From positions 6,076,001-6,140,000 of the forward strand of contig OY781040.1 in NCBI GenBank assembly GCA_963676095.1: a stretch of DNA of 64,000 bases. The letters are read 5' to 3'. Both the position numbers and the translations under genes were made by a program. The notes below the pieces were generated by a model. That model had not been told where the DNA came from and searched no databases. It saw only the letters and a list, made by a program, of their open reading frames with translations. The DNA is from G963676095 sp963676095. GTDB lineage: Bacteria > Bacteroidota > Bacteroidia > Bacteroidales > Prolixibacteraceae. Below, piece by piece: positions 53,736 to 62,613 of this stretch (the stretch's first letter is position 1; each line of letters opens with the position of its first letter).

Positions 53736-54086
53736 TCAGATTCTTTTTTCTTTGATCCGTGCCTTTTTGCCTGTAAGAGCACGCAAATAGTAAATACGCT
53801 TACGGCGTACAATACCCTTTTTGTTTAATTCGATCCCGTCGATGAAGGGAGATGAAAAAGGGAAGATACGTTCAACGCCGATATTTCCGGACATTTTACG
53901 TACGGTGAAAGTCTTGGTCGAGCCAGTGCCTTTTACCTGGATGACTACACCACGGAAGTCCTGGACACGTTCTTTATTACCTTCTTTAATTTTATAATGA
54001 ACGGTAATCGTATCACCTGCGCCGAACTTCGGAAATTCCTTGCTTTCTGTTGCAAAGGCGCTTTCTGCTGCTTTAATTAAATCCAT
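53736..54086 (-). CDS. rplS: 50S ribosomal protein L19
   Basis: The product has 116 aa, the normal size. The N-terminal KFGAGDTITVHYKIKEG, the middle QDFRGVVIQVKGTGSTKTF, and VERIFPFSSPFIDGIEL with the conserved C-terminal RRKRIYYLRALTGKKARIKE leave no doubt. It is part of the large subunit near the subunit interface. The promoter at 54150-54180 and the terminator show a single-gene unit. No adjoining rpsP, rimM or trmD is present, a common arrangement in Bacteroidota. Confidence 0.98.
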   Translation of the reverse strand: MDLIKAAESAFATESKEFPKFGAGDTITVHYKIKEGNKERVQDFRGVVIQVKGTGSTKTFTVRKMSGNIGVERIFPFSSPFIDGIELNKKGIVRRKRIYYLRALTGKKARIKEKRI

Positions 54087-54149
54087 TTTCTTTATATTTT
54101 AGGCAATATTACACATTTCCTTCGCGTGTAAGAGATTGCAAATTTTGCG

Positions 54150-54180
54150 CAAAATTAATAAAATTCACTTGCTTTCAAAA
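54150..54180 (-). promoter_or_regulatory. Promoter of rplS with both Bacteroidota boxes
   Basis: On the minus strand, TTTTG (54176-54180), an 18-bp spacer, and TAatTTTG (54150-54157) match the -33 and -7 boxes. The start codon is 63 bp downstream. Confidence 0.65.
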
Positions 54181-54355
54181 CCTTATTCCGAAAATTAATG
54201 CGATTTTGTACGGGCAATGCTTGTGTTGTATACAACCTGCCAGCATTCATTTATCCGGCTTTCCGGGATCCAATTTCTATCCCAAATATTTGTCAACGGA
54301 CGGAGTAAACACAGAACCACTAAACCATTCAGCCATACCCTCCAATCACTAACCG

Positions 54356-56026
54356 TCATTCCTCTACTTTAAAATGATCTCCGGTACTTTTTACGATCGC
54401 TTTGTACCACCATTCCGGATATCCTGGCTGATCCGGGGATACCGGCATGCCGTATTCATTTGTCTCAAACTTGCCGTCTTTTTCTTTTTTGATATTACCG
54501 TCCATATATTTTACAAGGAGATATTCAAACAGCTTTTCCCATTTTGAGGTCATATTGTTTGCTGCATTTGCGGAATATATTGTTAGAAAGGCTCTTGCTT
54601 TATCTGCACCTTCATTCTCGTAAAGCATTTTTGCAGCTTTATCTATGGCCGGCGTGTAAGAAATAAAGTCCCCTTCAATTTGGGACTGAAGGTTACGGAT
54701 ATGTACGATCATGTCGTCATAACGAAGGTATGCGAAGTTTGCGACTTTGTTGAAGGTCCAGAAGGCAGAGGTCGGGGAGTAGGAGAGCAGGTCTCCGTTT
54801 CCAACGGCAAAGCATTCCGGAATAGCGGTGATGCCGCAATACATTGGTGCATAACAGGTACTGTACGTATCGTCAACTCCGAACCATAAGATCCCTCCTA
54901 TTGGTGCGGGCAGCCACGAGCGGCATTGTGCGACGAACGAGAAACCGGTTTGCTGGGTCGAGATAGCTCTTTCATTGCAGTAGGTAACCGAATCAACTTT
55001 CCAGGTAAGCCCTCTCCACCTGTACGGTAACTTATAAGGTCCGGCGCCAAGGTCCCTGGTCATGTCCAGGGCTGTACCTTCGAAATGGTCGCGCATCATT
55101 TCCATCACATCTTTCACCGTGAGTTTTTTATCCGGTTTTACCCAGAGAGGCATTCTGTTTGACGCGAATTTATTTTTATCATCGTGCTTTACTTCCCCTT
55201 CAATATAATCCTTATATTGATCTAAACCTGAAGTAACTTTTCTAAAGCCAGCCCAGACACGGGCTTCACAAAAACGTGCTCCCTCGAAATCGACAGGAGC
55301 ATAAACATCGGAGAAGCTAAAATCCTTGTTTTTACCGTCGAACCAGCCTTTTTCCTTTGCAAATGAAATGACATCAGGAGCATAAAGGCAGTTATCCTGA
55401 TCGTCAAGCGGGAAGGTTGTAATTCTGGCCTGGTTGGCATGTCCGCAAATATACCCGTCCGGGACCCTTTCTGCAACCCATACAGCTCCTTTTTCCCCTT
55501 CTCCTTTCCCAATCATTTCAAGGATCCACACCTCGTTGGGATCTGCTATTGAAAACGACTCGCCCGAACTTGCATATCCGTATTCGGCAACGAGCGAACT
55601 CATCACGCCGATAGCTTCCCTTGCCGTTTTTGATCGCTGGAGTGCTACATAAATAAGGCTCCCGTAATCCATGATAGCCTCTTTCTGAGAAGCCAGTTCT
55701 TTCCTTCCGCCAAAGGTTGTTTCACCGATTGCTACCTGAAACTCGTTCATATTGCCAATTACGCTATAGGTGTGCGATATCTGTGAAATACGGCCCATAA
55801 ATTTACCGGTATCCCATTCATAAATATCCCGTGTCGAATTTTCGGGATAATCCTTTGCCGGCTGATAGTATAATTCGCCATATAACGTGTGCGAGTCAGC
55901 CGCATAGGTGATCATCGCTGAACCGTCTGTTGTTGCTCCCTTTGATATCAGAAAGTTTGTACACGGAAAAACTTGTCCGGCCCCAGTGAGGAATGCCATG
56001 AACAATAAGCTGCATTTCTTGATCAT
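54356..56026 (-). CDS. C69-family dipeptidase, secreted
   Basis: The product has 556 aa. A signal peptide ends before Cys22 (MIKKCSLLFMAFLTGAGQVF, then PCTNFLISK). The Cys exposed at the N-terminus of the mature protein is the expected nucleophile of this Ntn-hydrolase family (C69/U34). Further family blocks are GATTDGSAMITYAADSH, QVAIGETTFGGRKELAS, LIYVALQRSKTAREAIGVM and AWVAERVPDGYICGHANQARI (here preceded by GAV). It should cleave dipeptides in the periplasm or outside. A TAtcTTTG element lies 41 bp upstream. The gene stands alone. Confidence 0.93.
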   Translation of the reverse strand: MIKKCSLLFMAFLTGAGQVFPCTNFLISKGATTDGSAMITYAADSHTLYGELYYQPAKDYPENSTRDIYEWDTGKFMGRISQISHTYSVIGNMNEFQVAIGETTFGGRKELASQKEAIMDYGSLIYVALQRSKTAREAIGVMSSLVAEYGYASSGESFSIADPNEVWILEMIGKGEGEKGAVWVAERVPDGYICGHANQARITTFPLDDQDNCLYAPDVISFAKEKGWFDGKNKDFSFSDVYAPVDFEGARFCEARVWAGFRKVTSGLDQYKDYIEGEVKHDDKNKFASNRMPLWVKPDKKLTVKDVMEMMRDHFEGTALDMTRDLGAGPYKLPYRWRGLTWKVDSVTYCNERAISTQQTGFSFVAQCRSWLPAPIGGILWFGVDDTYSTCYAPMYCGITAIPECFAVGNGDLLSYSPTSAFWTFNKVANFAYLRYDDMIVHIRNLQSQIEGDFISYTPAIDKAAKMLYENEGADKARAFLTIYSANAANNMTSKWEKLFEYLLVKYMDGNIKKEKDGKFETNEYGMPVSPDQPGYPEWWYKAIVKSTGDHFKVEE

Positions 56027-56067
56027 TACTTGCTGTTTTGTTTATGTATGTTGATATAAGCTGCGAA

Positions 56068-56075
56068 CAAAGATA
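56068..56075 (-). promoter_or_regulatory. TAnnTTTG -7 element upstream of the C69 gene
   Basis: TAtcTTTG on the minus strand, 41 bp before the start codon. Confidence 0.5.
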
Positions 56076-56273
56076 ATTGTTCACCTTTAAATATAAAGAA
56101 TCAAAATGTAGCATGGGAGAAAATGTTTTCTTCATTAGTTGTCTGATGCCGTCCTGTTTTTGCATTTTCGGGTTAAAAATGATTGCAGATTGTCGAAAAT
56201 ATTGCAACTTTAAAGTTTATCAGGCTTTTGGAATAAATGGTCCAAGAGCAGGCATTTAATAACGTTTTTTCAT

Positions 56274-57008
56274 ATGAAGTTAAGGGCTTTTCATAAATTA
56301 TCTTACGGAGTATATATTGTGGCTTCAGAATTTGAGGGGCAGAAGGACGGGTATATAGCGAACACTGTTTTCCAGGTTGCGTCAAACCCTGCCTTACTGG
56401 CTATTTCATGTCATAAAAACAATTTGAGCACGGAAATTATCAGAAATGCAGGTGCCTTTTCCGTTTCAGCGCTTAAGAAGGATCTGGATGTCAGAATTAT
56501 AGGCGATTTTGGCTTTATGTCCGGAAAAGATATTGACAAGTTTAAAGGAAGGGAGACGATTAAGGCAAAAACAGGTGTCCCTGTTGTCCTTTCAGATTCG
56601 GTGGCGTGGTTCGATTGTAAGGTTAAGGAAATGGTTGATCTCGGATCTCACTGGCTGATTGTCGGGGAAGTACTTGACAGTGACCTGATTTCGGAAGAAG
56701 AACCTCTTACCTATGCTATATATCGGGAAAAGTATAAGATGCTCTCTCCCAAAAACTCACCGACTTTTATAGAACGGGATAAACTTGCAGAAGAGGAGCA
56801 GCAAGACTTGTCAAAAACGACGGAAGCAGAAGATGGAAAAAAGAAAAGAGCGAACCCCTATGTTTGCATTATCTGTGGGTTTACATATAATCCGGAGGAG
56901 GGAGACCCTTCCATGGGCATCCAGCCGGGCACTCCTTTTGAAGATTTGCCGGAGGATTACCGGTGCCCCATTTGCAATGCCTCAAAAGAATATTTCCGGG
57001 AAATCTGA
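56274..57008 (+). CDS. Flavin reductase-like protein fused to rubredoxin
   Basis: The product has 244 aa. Residues 1-160 form a flavin reductase-like FMN-binding fold (AFHKLSYGVYIVASEFEGQKDG, NTVFQVASNPALLAISCHKNN). Residues 160-194 are a charged linker. Residues 195-244 form a rubredoxin with the iron ligand pairs CIIC and CPIC (YVCIICGFTYNPEEGDPSMG and LPEDYRCPICNASKEYF). The order matches high-molecular-weight rubredoxins (nitric-oxide or oxygen-scavenging electron-donor type). It probably carries electrons from NAD(P)H through FMN to a flavodiiron or similar partner, which is not in this window. It is cytoplasmic. Its terminator is shared with guaB. Confidence 0.9.
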   Translation: MKLRAFHKLSYGVYIVASEFEGQKDGYIANTVFQVASNPALLAISCHKNNLSTEIIRNAGAFSVSALKKDLDVRIIGDFGFMSGKDIDKFKGRETIKAKTGVPVVLSDSVAWFDCKVKEMVDLGSHWLIVGEVLDSDLISEEEPLTYAIYREKYKMLSPKNSPTFIERDKLAEEEQQDLSKTTEAEDGKKKRANPYVCIICGFTYNPEEGDPSMGIQPGTPFEDLPEDYRCPICNASKEYFREI

Positions 57009-57073
57009 GTATTTGATTTTGGATACTTGATTCTGGATCTTCGATCCTTGAATGTTGTTTGACTATAATTAAT

Positions 57074-57103
57074 AAAAAAGAGACCCCGAAGAGTCTCTTT
57101 TTT
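57074..57103. terminator. Bidirectional terminator between the rubredoxin fusion and guaB
   Basis: Arms aaaaaagagac (57074-57084) and gtctctttttt (57093-57103) with an 8-base loop and A/T ends. Confidence 0.9.
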
Positions 57104-57107
57104 CTGT

Positions 57108-58604
57108 TTACATATTTGCGTCTTTTAAAATCACATCGTGTGCGCCTCCCTCTACGATACTTGTAGCAGAGACAAGCGTGATTTTTGCCTTTTCTTTTAA
57201 TCCGGGAATACTAATCGCTCCGCAACTGCACATAGTCGACTTTATTTTTCCCAGCGTTATATCCACGTTATCTTTTAGCTTACCGGCATATGGAACATAA
57301 CTGTCAACCCCTTCTTCGAACTTCAGGTGTTCACTGCCACCCATGTCATAGCGTTGCCAGTTACGGGCCCTGTTCGAACCCTCTCCCCAGTACTCCTTTA
57401 CATACCGGTTATTGATCATGATTTTCCGAGTCGGGCTTTCGTCGAACCGCGCAAAATAACGTCCCATCATCAGAAAATCGGCACCCATAGCCAATGCGAG
57501 GACCATATGGTAGTCCTGCACAATTCCGCCATCCGAGCAAATAGGAATATAAATGCCGGTTTTTTCATAGTATTCGTCTCTGGCGGCAGCTACCTCGATG
57601 ATTGCTGTCGCCTGTCCGCGGCCAATTCCTTTTTGTTCCCGGGTGATGCAGATCGAACCTCCGCCAATTCCTACTTTTATAAAATCGGCCCCGGCTTCGG
57701 CCAGGTATAGAAAACCGTCCCGGTCAACCACGTTTCCACCGCCAACAGGAATAGCTCCGTTATATTCACGTTTAACGTATTCAATTGTTTCTTTTTGCCA
57801 TTCCGTGAAGCCGTCAGACGAATCAACACAGAGTATATCGACCCCTGAATTCACTAATTCCGGCACACGTTCCTTATAATCCCGGCTGTTGATACCGGCA
57901 CCCACCAATAGCTTTTTGTCCCCGTCCGAAAGTTCGTTCGGGTATTCCTTATGACTTTCGTAGTCTTTACGGAACACGAAAAAGTTGAGGTTTTGGTTCT
58001 CGTCAATAATCGGTAAACTATTAAGCTTATGGTCCCAGATAATATCATTTGCCTCGTTTAGGCTGATCCCGATCTTTCCGGTGATCAGTTTTTCGAAAGG
58101 GGTCATGAATTCTTTAATCTTTTTGTCCATCGGTTCACGGCTTGGACGGTAGTCGCGGCTTGAAACAATCCCCAGCAGTTTTCCGTGCGGACTGCCGTCT
58201 TCTGTAATTCCAAGCGTCGCATGGCCTGTTTTTTCCTTTAATTCCAGAACATCCTTCAGGGTATGTTCCGGGGTTAGGTTTGAGTCGCTTTCTACAAAAC
58301 CAGCCTTGAATTTTTTCACTTTACGAACCATGTCCGCCTGTGTGCCAATCGACTGTGAACCATAGATAAATGAAAGTCCTCCGTTCCTGGCAAGCGCTAT
58401 TGCCATATTTTGGTCTGATACCGACTGCATAATCGCTGAAACAAAAGGTATGTTCAGTTCCAGGGAAGGAGCTTGTCCTTTGGGAAAACGAACAAGAGGA
58501 GTTTTCAACGAAACGTTTGACGGATTGCAGTTTTTGTCGGTTAAGCCAGGAATCAGCAGGTATTCACTAAAGGTTCTTGAAACTTCACTTGAGTATTTTG
58601 CCAT
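57108..58604 (-). CDS. guaB: IMP dehydrogenase
   Basis: The product has 498 aa. The barrel is interrupted by two CBS domains (about residues 95-210, with the PSREPMDKKIKEFMTPFEKLIT and LNSLPIIDENQNL blocks). The catalytic loop reads GIGGGSICITREQ with Cys319; the usual text is GIGPGSICTTR, so Gly replaces Pro and Ile replaces Thr. Other marks: VDSSDGFTEWQKETIEYVK, and GGGNVVDRDGFLYLAEAGADFIKVG split over two lines of the fold. It oxidises IMP to XMP with NAD+, the first committed step to GMP. It is a lone gene, minus strand. The divergent loop is noted as a finding. Confidence 0.95.
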   Translation of the reverse strand: MAKYSSEVSRTFSEYLLIPGLTDKNCNPSNVSLKTPLVRFPKGQAPSLELNIPFVSAIMQSVSDQNMAIALARNGGLSFIYGSQSIGTQADMVRKVKKFKAGFVESDSNLTPEHTLKDVLELKEKTGHATLGITEDGSPHGKLLGIVSSRDYRPSREPMDKKIKEFMTPFEKLITGKIGISLNEANDIIWDHKLNSLPIIDENQNLNFFVFRKDYESHKEYPNELSDGDKKLLVGAGINSRDYKERVPELVNSGVDILCVDSSDGFTEWQKETIEYVKREYNGAIPVGGGNVVDRDGFLYLAEAGADFIKVGIGGGSICITREQKGIGRGQATAIIEVAAARDEYYEKTGIYIPICSDGGIVQDYHMVLALAMGADFLMMGRYFARFDESPTRKIMINNRYVKEYWGEGSNRARNWQRYDMGGSEHLKFEEGVDSYVPYAGKLKDNVDITLGKIKSTMCSCGAISIPGLKEKAKITLVSATSIVEGGAHDVILKDANM

Positions 58605-58708
58605 GATGTGCCAGCTTTTGTGTTGAAAAATTGCGCAAAACTACAAAATTTTTGCCAAACAGCTGCTCCTTTTATCTCGATTGTTATTCCTCTTGTTATT
58701 ATTGTTTC

Positions 58709-60787
58709 CTATTGTTCGATATCTGTAGATACAGTAGCCTGATAATTTGAATAATTATAAAGAGGGTTGCGTTTCGTCCGGTATAGATTGCTATCATAAC
58801 GGGGATTGTCATCCTGGGTGTAAACCCAAAGTTCATGCGGGTCCCAGACAACAATTTCGTCCCTGCAGTCGCCGGTAATATCAAGTGTCGCATAGCACAT
58901 ATCCGGATGGCCGTCATCAGGAAATTCAAGTACTTTTCTTCCATAACCGTCCCATGCACCTCCTTCTCCGGCGTTTGCATTCAGAATAAAAAATTCTTCG
59001 CTTTTCCCGGTCCAGTTCAGGGGAAGGCACATACTCCCGTATTGAGTTGGTTCAAAGGTTTTATAGATCTTTCCTGTTTTATCATAAAGGTGTATAATTC
59101 CCTGGTTCCCCCAAAAATTCACAGAAACAGTTTCCAGTCCGGGCAAGTCGTCCCTGAAATTGGCGACTGTCGGGTTTTGCACATGTCCGATGTAATGATG
59201 CCGGAGTATATGTCCCTGAAGGTCTTCGAAAAGCATGCCTTCATCGCTTGCTGCGCACATAATTTTAGGTGATTCATTTTTATCGAACCGGACGATTGCA
59301 ACCCCATCGGCATGATCATACAGCTGATCATCCAGGCTCCATAATTTTTTCCCGTTATCGTCGAAGAGCGTATATCCTGCAAGGACTTCATCCTTTCCAT
59401 CTCCGTCTGTATCATAGGCAAACGGAAAATGGCCGGTACGGCATTCCCCTTTCCATAGAAGGTTTAGTTTAGCATCGTAAGCCCACAGGTATTGGTAACG
59501 ATCTTTAAAAATAAAATCGCTGTCGTATCCTTTACCTTCCAGATCAAGGAAATAGATGCAATCTCCCAGGATACGGGGAAAGCTGTTATGCCCCGATTCC
59601 AGAGGTTTGCCTCCCGGAGTGAGCGGGGTAAGGGCTTTCCTGATAACCTTGCCGGTTGCCCCGTCTGCAATGATGATCTGTTGGTCCATGCAATAGATCA
59701 CTTCATTTTTCCCGTCATTGTCTATATCGTGTATCTGAAAAGCCACATCGTTGGTTGCCATCGTTTTCCACGGATCAGGTTTTCCAACCTGCCAAAGGAT
59801 CTGTCCGTCAAGTGTCATGGCCGTAAGGCAGCTGAGTTCGCTGTTCCTGTCTTTGGGGCCGTGGTGTACAACCTGTCCGATCAGAAAATCTGTTTCACCG
59901 TCACCGTTCAGGTCTCCAAAACGGATGTTACGGCCTGCACCAAATTCACCAAGATATACTTTTTTGTACACTTCCATTTTGGGATTCCGGGCTATCAGGC
60001 TGTCCTGCTCTTCCTGTGCTTTTTCCTCTTCATGCCTGATCTCTAGAAGGTCCTGTTTCCCGGTTAAAACTTTTACCGAATAAAATTCGGTGGGTGCGTC
60101 GGCCAGTAAACCTATTTTTCCTGAAGAAAATGTTTTATCGATAACTTTCCAGTCGTCTTCGTTTGGAAAGGAAACAATAATGACAGAATCCCTGACGTCG
60201 ACGTTTAGTTTAATGGTATCGTCCGAAACAATATTATACGGGGTGCGGGACAGTACCTGCTCTTTGGGTTTCCGGAATCCTATTCCATTGTCTACTTTTA
60301 TAAGTGATAATGCCTCTCCGTCAACCCCCAGAAAATAATAACTTCTGTCGGTCTGGTAACGGAAAACGATACCGCTGCGGGTTTTAAGATTTTGCGGCTT
60401 AAACAAGGCTTCAATCTGATAATTCTTCCAGAAAGGGGAGCCGGTAATGACCATTGGGTGCCAATGTTCGTTGTGGTTCATGGCAGTCTGTGCCATCATA
60501 CTTTGGTTGTTCCGTTTCCTGACTTCCCAGGATGGGGGAAGGTTATAGCGATAGGTCGACAGCACCCAGTTCGACCTGGGCCTCGCATCGGGGAGATAAT
60601 GATACTCGAGGAGGGCACCTAGGTCTGTCATTAACGGGCCCCTGGGTTGTTGCGAAAAATCTTCATTCAAAAGAGAAACCTGGTCAGTATTGTTTTTACA
60701 TGAACATAAAAAGACCATGGATAAAATTACGACAGGAAAATAAACATAAATCCTGCCACTAAAAAACTTGATTCTCATAAAGCGCAT
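58709..60787 (-). CDS. Lipoprotein with laminin/ConA-like N-domain and FG-GAP beta-propeller
   Basis: The product has 692 aa; ATG at 60785 or 60776 are both possible. A lipobox lies near residue 29 (MVFLCSCKNNTD). Residues 70-240 resemble a concanavalin-like fold found in DUF1080 proteins (WHPMVITGSPFWKNYQIEAL, RSGIVFRYQTDRSYYFLGVD). Residues 270-690 contain repeats with Ca-binding loops (FGDLNGDGETDFLIGQ, IHDIDNDGKNEVIYC, YDTDGDGKDEVLAG), the FG-GAP/VCBS type propeller also seen in PL11 rhamnogalacturonan lyases. I see no assured catalytic residues. It may bind or cleave a polysaccharide at the cell surface; function is inference. It stands alone. Confidence 0.8.
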   Translation of the reverse strand: MRFMRIKFFSGRIYVYFPVVILSMVFLCSCKNNTDQVSLLNEDFSQQPRGPLMTDLGALLEYHYLPDARPRSNWVLSTYRYNLPPSWEVRKRNNQSMMAQTAMNHNEHWHPMVITGSPFWKNYQIEALFKPQNLKTRSGIVFRYQTDRSYYFLGVDGEALSLIKVDNGIGFRKPKEQVLSRTPYNIVSDDTIKLNVDVRDSVIIVSFPNEDDWKVIDKTFSSGKIGLLADAPTEFYSVKVLTGKQDLLEIRHEEEKAQEEQDSLIARNPKMEVYKKVYLGEFGAGRNIRFGDLNGDGETDFLIGQVVHHGPKDRNSELSCLTAMTLDGQILWQVGKPDPWKTMATNDVAFQIHDIDNDGKNEVIYCMDQQIIIADGATGKVIRKALTPLTPGGKPLESGHNSFPRILGDCIYFLDLEGKGYDSDFIFKDRYQYLWAYDAKLNLLWKGECRTGHFPFAYDTDGDGKDEVLAGYTLFDDNGKKLWSLDDQLYDHADGVAIVRFDKNESPKIMCAASDEGMLFEDLQGHILRHHYIGHVQNPTVANFRDDLPGLETVSVNFWGNQGIIHLYDKTGKIYKTFEPTQYGSMCLPLNWTGKSEEFFILNANAGEGGAWDGYGRKVLEFPDDGHPDMCYATLDITGDCRDEIVVWDPHELWVYTQDDNPRYDSNLYRTKRNPLYNYSNYQATVSTDIEQ

Positions 60788-61074
60788 TCATTTAGCAAGG
60801 AATATGATAAAAATACATATTCTTTGCTTATGAATGAAATAGTTTCTGCCGTTTTTTAAGGAGAAAATATGTTTTGTTAAACATGAATTTAGCTGTACTT
60901 CCCGCCTGCGGGAAATCGTTATTCGGAATAACTTTTCTCCAGACGGAATGGCCGAAAGGACAGGAAAACTCAGAAGTCTGAAGATCTTGATGTTATGTTC
61001 TGTAGAAACTATGTTAGTTATACTTCACCTTCGCTTCACCTATACTCTATCTATACTTAATTTTTGAGCATAAT
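60788..61074. other. Intergenic stretch without a supported gene
   Basis: About 290 bp between the lipoprotein gene and the gnd terminator, with only short ORFs and a small hairpin (ttcccg/cgggaa, 60900 area). Confidence 0.4.
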
Positions 61075-61108
61075 AAAAAGCCACCCTTTTTCGGGGATGG
61101 CTCTTTTA
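61075..61108 (-). terminator. Terminator after gnd
   Basis: Arms around aaaaagccaccc and gggatggctcttttat with one bulge, and a T-run on the plus side/A-run on the other. It is 23 bp past the gnd stop on the minus strand. Confidence 0.6.
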
Positions 61109-61130
61109 TCTGGAATTTTTAATCGGTATG

Positions 61131-62585
61131 TTAAACTACATAGGTCGACGAGGCCGTGTCGCCACCGTGTCCTGTCCAGTTAGTATGGAAGAATTGTCCG
61201 CGGGGTTTATCGACACGTTCGTAGGTATGGGCGCCGAAGTAATCGCGTTGGGCCTGCAACAGGTTGGCTGGCAGCCGTTCGCTGCGGAACCCGTCGAAGT
61301 AGCAAAGCGCAGAAGTGAGTGCGGGTACGGGTATTCCATTCGACAATGCCGTAGCGCATACACGTCTCCAACCGGTCTGAGCCGATTCTATTTTCTCCTT
61401 AAAGAACGGGTCCAGCAACAGGTTAGGCAGGGCCGGATTCTTGTCGAAGGCTGCTTTGATATCGCCGAGGAATGCAGAACGGATAATACAACCGCCTCTC
61501 CACATCAACGCAATGCCTCCGTAATTCAGGTTCCATTTATATTCTTTGGCTGCTTCCATCATCAGGTTGTACCCCTGTGCATAAGAGATGATTTTTGCAC
61601 CATAAAGGGCCATCTTCAGGTCATCGATAAGCTGGGCTTTGTCCCCTGTGAAACCGGGTTTTGGCCCGTTGATCACTTTGGATGCTTCCACACGTAATTC
61701 TTTTTGGGCCGAGAGGCAGCGTGCAAATACAGATTCCCCGATCAGTGTCAACGGGATACCCAGGTCAAGGGCAGCCACACCAGTCCATTTGCCTGTTCCC
61801 TTCTGACCGGCGGTATCCAGGATCTTATCGACCATAGGCTGTCCGTCTTCGTCTTTGAAAGCCAAAATGTCGCGGGTGATTTCGATCAGATAGGAATCCA
61901 GTTCTTCTGTATTCCATTTTTTAAATACTTCGTGCATTTCATCGGGCGACATGCCCAGGAGTTCTTTCATCACGTGGTAAGCCTCGTTGATGATCTGCAT
62001 ATCACCATATTCGATCCCGTTATGTACCATTTTTACAAAGTGTCCTGCACCACCTTCTCCTACCCAATCGCAACAAGGAGAACCATCTTCAACTTTTGCA
62101 GCGATAGATTGGAAGATTTCTTTCACGTGAGGCCATGCCGCAGGAGACCCGCCAGGCATCATGGAAGGACCGTTCAGAGCCCCTTCTTCTCCTCCGGAAA
62201 CGCCGGTGCCGATATACAGTAACCCTTTGCTTTCAACATATGCTGCACGGCGGATCGTGTCGGGAAAGTGGGAATTACCTCCATCAATGATAATATCTCC
62301 TTTTTCAAGGTGGGGAATGATTTGTTCAATGAAATCATCGACCGGTTGCCCGGCCTTTACAAGCATCATCACTTTACGTGGTTTTTTCAGGGATGAAACC
62401 AGTTCTTCGATCGAGTGTGCCCCGATGAAATTTTTACCGGCCCCGCGCCCGTTCACGAATTTATCAACTTTTTCAACGGTCCGGTTATATACGGCTACCG
62501 TATAACCTTTACTCTCCATGTTCAATACCAGGTTTTCGCCCATCACGGCCAACCCGATTAAACCAATGTCTGCTAATTTTGCCAT
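61131..62585 (-). CDS. gnd: 6-phosphogluconate dehydrogenase (decarboxylating)
   Basis: The product has 484 aa, the large dimeric type. N-terminal Rossmann motif GLIGLAVMGENLVLNM starts at residue 8, with the Arg of VYNRTVEKV indicating NADP. The catalytic region GDIIIDGGNSHFPDTIRR and GTGVSGGEEGALNGPSMMPGG lie near residues 98-150; KMVHNGIEYGDMQIINEAY near 185; and C-terminal FGAHTYERVDKPRGQFFHTN. It forms ribulose 5-phosphate, CO2 and NADPH. It begins 28 bp after the pdxB stop in the same direction, so the two may be one unit. No zwf or pgl is present in the window. Confidence 0.98.
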   Translation of the reverse strand: MAKLADIGLIGLAVMGENLVLNMESKGYTVAVYNRTVEKVDKFVNGRGAGKNFIGAHSIEELVSSLKKPRKVMMLVKAGQPVDDFIEQIIPHLEKGDIIIDGGNSHFPDTIRRAAYVESKGLLYIGTGVSGGEEGALNGPSMMPGGSPAAWPHVKEIFQSIAAKVEDGSPCCDWVGEGGAGHFVKMVHNGIEYGDMQIINEAYHVMKELLGMSPDEMHEVFKKWNTEELDSYLIEITRDILAFKDEDGQPMVDKILDTAGQKGTGKWTGVAALDLGIPLTLIGESVFARCLSAQKELRVEASKVINGPKPGFTGDKAQLIDDLKMALYGAKIISYAQGYNLMMEAAKEYKWNLNYGGIALMWRGGCIIRSAFLGDIKAAFDKNPALPNLLLDPFFKEKIESAQTGWRRVCATALSNGIPVPALTSALCYFDGFRSERLPANLLQAQRDYFGAHTYERVDKPRGQFFHTNWTGHGGDTASSTYVV

Positions 62586-62613
62586 AACGTCTGTATTTTA
62601 TCAGTATTCAAGA

